This document shows positions 61,009-64,000 of a stretch of DNA of 64,000 nucleotides, piece by piece. Numbering within the stretch: the first letter of the stretch is position 1; every line of letters begins with the position of its first letter. The notes under the pieces were generated by a model. The model was not told the DNA's origin, did no database searches, and worked only from the letters and a program-made list of their open reading frames with translations. Source of the stretch: Rhodocollybia butyracea (lineage: Eukaryota; Basidiomycota; Agaricomycetes; Agaricales; Omphalotaceae); NCBI GenBank assembly GCA_015501585.1, contig JADNRY010000030.1, positions 310,001 through 374,000 of the forward strand. Reading direction: 5' to 3'. The position numbers and the translations under genes are program-made.

Positions 61009-62808
61009 TTAATCCCATATAGACCATTTTTCCCAAAATTTCTTTGGACGCTTCCTAGAAAAAGAGACAAGATCTGCTCTCCGAAAAGAGTGACGGAAAG
61101 TCGGCTCCGGCAGCTCAACAGAGGAGCTTCTTAGGGAATTAGGTAGAGGTGATGGCGGAGAAGAGTGCTTTTTGGGCTTGTAGATGATAACGATAATGAG
61201 ACCGAAGATAATGAGTATGAGAAGTAATATGCATTTCCGTCGACCAGTGTTTTTCTGATACCTGTGACCCAGAGTGAGCATTGAAGCCGAAATGAAAAGA
61301 AAAACCGTTTGCCTCGTGGCCGTGTCCAGTTCTTGTACGGCGTCCTTGACTTGAACTGCGGTTTGTTCGATGTTGTATTCCACACTGTCCAGCAAAGTGC
61401 CCTGATCTATGACAAGGACTGAGAGATCCTTGAAGAGCTCAGCAAGCGACGCGATGGATTTTGCGATCTCCGTTAATTCGCGATCTCGCGTTTGCAAGTC
61501 TACCCCTGGATCCACTTGACGAAGTGAAAGTGATTGAGTGTTTGTCTAAGTACCCATGTCAAAGATAATTCGTCAGGGGGTGGCCGTTCAATCACAGAGG
61601 CAGGATAGGGAATCCAGCGGGAGATACAGAAACGATAAGAACAATTAGAACAAATATGCAGAGAGCACCCGACCATGTATTGAATCCGAAGATTCAACAA
61701 GGTCACGGAAATGAATGGGAGTTGAACCATGATCGACATGACGCATAGCCAAAAGAAGACAAAGGAACAGTCAATGTTGAATGTGTATGTATAGCAATGG
61801 ACGGATGGTAACGTCAGTCAGCGATGAGAGTAATAAAACAGATCGTACCGCAGCCTCAACGTCTTCATCTACTTCACTGAGGCCTGCCGAGCCTTTCAAT
61901 GATATAGCACCGGACGCAAGTAAAAGGTCCTGATTCTTGATCGCATGACCTTGAAGCTCTGAAGGAAAAAGGAAAGAAAGATAAGTTAGAAGGGTATCAA
62001 TCACAGCTTAAAGAGGCGCATGACGAATCGATTGATCAGTGCGGGAATAGCACTCTTTGTAGTTTAATGCTCGAAGGAAGGTACAAGAAGCTCAAGGTAA
62101 AAAAATGCGCCACATACTGTCCATGTACACGCGTTGTTTCTTGCGAAATGTAGCGCTGAGATCCTGTACTTTGGCTGCGAGACCACGTTGGACATTCTTT
62201 GCCGCTTGTGCTTCAGATTTTGACTTTTGTGCATCGGGATGTGACGGAGGAAAGGAGTGAGACGGAGCGGGAAGAATCCGTTGGATTAACAATTGACATC
62301 TTCGAAATTCCTAGATCCGAAAGGAAGAGGTAAGCGAAAGATGGAGGGCGATGTACGAAAGGAAATGCCTTTGTTATGTCGGTTGTTGCCGCCTCGATTT
62401 CTTGCTCTTCGAGAGACCGGTCCGCAAAGCCGGGCAGGACGTGTTTAGCGTGCAGCTTTTCGAGAGCCAGAACTGAATTAAAATTAGTGAAAGACGCTGT
62501 GCTGTGATTTGAGAACACACTTTTGGCCTGTGTATCAACAAGAATTCCTGCTATTTGCTCGGAAATGTCGACCCTGAACAAAGCACATCAGTGACAATAA
62601 TTGGCACAAGACCATAAGCCAACCATTTCGGAGGCAGGTCCATGTCAACAGCATGGTGACTGCTGGCAATAAGTCCTTGCTGTTCGTCGTCCACAGCAGA
62701 CGATGGATCATCATAAGTGCTGTATTTTCGCGAGAATCTCGATGAAGGAGCTCTGGAGTCACGATAGGAGAGAAAAAGACCTGTCCGAGAGCGAGTAGTC
62801 ACGTTCAT
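61009..62808 (-). CDS. TLG2: Syntaxin of the trans-Golgi/endosome (TLG2 / syntaxin-16)
   Basis: Qa-SNARE for endosome-to-Golgi fusion. The start at 62806-62808 gives MNVTTRSRTGLFLSYRDSRA, the family N-terminal peptide that binds Vps45, followed by SSRFSRKYSTYDD. The Habc region includes VDISEQIAGILVDTQAKS, ALEKLHAKHVLPGFADRSLE and VQDLSATFRKKQRVYMD. The SNARE motif reads RELTEIAKSIASLAELFKDL, then SVLVIDQGTLLDSVEYNIEQ, with the zero-layer Gln in DQG. The membrane anchor is KCILLLILIIFGLIIVIIY, then a basic C-terminal extension. About eight exons occur. One intron (61262-61312) appears to use a GC donor, because only that gives the conserved TRYQKNTGRRK junction. Confidence 0.95.
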
Positions 62809-63040
62809 GAACAAAGTTGAAGGCAAGGAAAGCCAGCTGCTCGTTGTTGCCTGCGTTCCAAGGACGTGGGAAATTGGGTCAAATTCTCGAAAAGGTATAT
62901 CTGCGGCATGTGGCCGAGATTGACCGGATCTATTTCTTATTTAGGACAGCCATCGTAGAAACAGTATAAAGAGATGTTGTCTTTACCCAGTTTGTTTCAA
63001 CAAAGCCCGAATTGCCTCTCATCCTAAGCTACCTTTCGCG

Positions 63041-63448
63041 ATGTGCAACCTTGAAACGTAGGTCCATTTGGCCTATGTTCTGGCATCCTTCATTAATATT
63101 TCTTTTCTCTAGTGAAGGAATCAAGTACGGATGCGGGCACTATATCGCCGTCAGTCTTATGCTCGGAATGTTTATCGGATCTTTGCTCAGTACCTGTACT
63201 TTCTTCAGACTAGAACACTCTTCAAGGTTGACTGTATGCGCTCAACTTGTACCAAATCCGTTCGCCACTCTCCCAGTTGCCGCTCCGCTGATTGTAGCAT
63301 TGTCGGTGTCCTATCGCGCTTCAGTTTTTTCCCTTCTTGCTGACCGATTATTTCCTAGTACTACGGTCCTGCGCGCTCGGAATCCATTATACAACGTTCA
63401 AATCACTTCTGCCCACACTGTCAACATAACTTCCCGTTGCACCGATGA
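63041..63448 (+). CDS. Small Cys/His-rich protein of a mushroom-specific family
   Basis: Four exons (63041-63057, 63113-63149, 63209-63301, 63359-63448) sum to 237 nt and 78 residues. The chain has MCNLETEGIKYGCGHYIA, VDCMRSTCTKS, HSPSCRSADC, YYGPARSESI and FCPHCQHNF. The pattern CGH, then DCxxxxC, C-x4-C and a closing CPxC is one I associate with short agaric proteins of unknown function. Eight or more Cys plus His suggest zinc binding. The last splice uses a weak donor (ATT followed by GTCGGT); it was chosen because it alone preserves the CPHC end. A 186-codon frame over the same DNA is an artefact. No function is known. Confidence 0.66.
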
Positions 63449-63687
63449 TTCATGCTCTCGGACAACCGAGATTCTTACCATTTTGCATCCATCACGGCAC
63501 TTTGTCCTTCCGGCGCTATCCTACACTCGATTAACAATGCTCTCTGTATCACACTGCATCTTGCTATCTTAGCTTTCTCGCATATCTGTATATTTTTCAC
63601 TTCTTACTCGTACATACCATTCTATTCACCCTATTATCTTCAAACTCATCTAATAGAGTCCCATGTGTGCCCAATCTATTGAAACAA

Positions 63688-64000
63688 TCACCACTTTACT
63701 GCCAGTCCAACCACTTCACTCTCAACCGCCCGGTAACTCGTTCGGAATAAGTGTGAACCTGAGCCAGGCTTCCGACAGAAATCATCCGTTATATCGATCA
63801 GTAGCCGATCCGCCATCTTGTTCCTTATCTCGGAATCCTTCCCCGCATCTTCTTTTTGCGTCATATGATTTTCGCCCGCCAAGACTGGTGATGCCGGAGG
63901 TGTAGGCAAATCATGCCAGTACATGTCTTCTACCTTTTTCGTCCATGCTTTATTCCCCCACTTGGCGGTCAAAGCTTCAGGAGCGTGATCCAATGTCACT
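63688..64000 (-). CDS. 3' exon of a gene continuing past the window edge, unknown function
   Basis: The frame is open from the right edge to the stop at 63688-63690 (about 103 codons). It contains NKAWTKKVEDMYWHDLPTPP and KMADRLLIDITDDFCRKPGS. The composition is protein-like and partly disordered. No start is visible within the window. No family was recognised. Confidence 0.4.
   Translation of the reverse strand, partial: VTLDHAPEALTAKWGNKAWTKKVEDMYWHDLPTPPASPVLAGENHMTQKEDAGKDSEIRNKMADRLLIDITDDFCRKPGSGSHLFRTSYRAVESEVVGLAVKW

Noticed and set aside
63012..63572. Single 186-codon open frame on plus
   Set aside because: The spliced 78-residue product in another frame has splice sites, phase and a Cys pattern; the long frame crosses its introns.
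1..64000. CRISPR arrays, rRNA, tRNA genes or an intact transposon
   Set aside because: No regular spaced repeats, no tRNA B-box in a cloverleaf context, and no transposase or reverse transcriptase motifs were seen by eye.

Overview
This is a gene-dense nuclear segment from a filamentous fungus, almost certainly a basidiomycete of the Agaricomycetes. The proteins are eukaryotic (HECT ligase, Josephin, SNARE, RNA polymerase II subunit, Lsm, Zn2Cys6 regulator, Het-C). Nearly every gene is broken by many short introns of about 45-90 nt with GT..AG ends. Two families typical of mushroom genomes are also present: a small Cys-rich protein with a CGH..CPxC pattern, and a large two-part protein with a trypsin-like second half. 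I saw no bacterial operons, CRISPR arrays, rRNA or tRNA genes.

Layout, left to right. 0-8.3 kb: a protein with an RNase H1-type N-terminal domain, the autophagy/Golgi receptor ATG27, an ataxin-3 deubiquitinase and an allantoinase, all on minus, then a Yippee-like protein on plus from a shared promoter. 8.3-12.9 kb: a gene-poor stretch, then a lineage-expanded trypsin-like gene with an in-frame stop, lying between two diverged copies of a ~160-bp promoter-type repeat. 13.1-22 kb: LSM4, a secreted/membrane-anchored Ser/Thr-rich protein, a Zn2Cys6 transcription factor and a TBC Rab-GAP. 22.3-27.3 kb: mitochondrial GatB, an ADCK1-type UbiB kinase and the coactivator SUB1 (PC4). 27.5-39.6 kb: a 12-kb TOM1/HUWE1-type HECT ubiquitin ligase. 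39.8-45 kb: a quinone oxidoreductase and Het-C. 45-48.5 kb: a gene-poor interval with decayed reading frames and a 74-bp tandem duplication. 48.5-57.9 kb: an acyl-CoA ligase, a small unknown gene, RPB3, an EF-hand MscS channel and a four-helix membrane protein. 58-61 kb: apparently empty. 61-64 kb: syntaxin TLG2, the small Cys-rich protein and the edge of another gene.

Most genes are unrelated housekeeping functions. Themes that recur are ubiquitin handling (ataxin-3 and TOM1), endosome/Golgi traffic (ATG27, TBC GAP, TLG2), mitochondria (GatB, ADCK1-like) and RNA polymerase II transcription (SUB1, RPB3). The packing is tight: several pairs share bidirectional promoters of 200-400 bp, and GatB and the kinase end only 30 bp apart. 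I did not find a convincing new multi-gene system. The points most worth a second look are the GW-repeat tail on RPB3, the nonsense-interrupted trypsin-like gene between duplicated promoters, the Cys-rich mini-protein, unusual splice sites (catalytic codon split, GC-AG intron, 11-nt microexon), and the two relic reading frames. Exon joins were made by eye from splice consensus, reading phase and family conservation.
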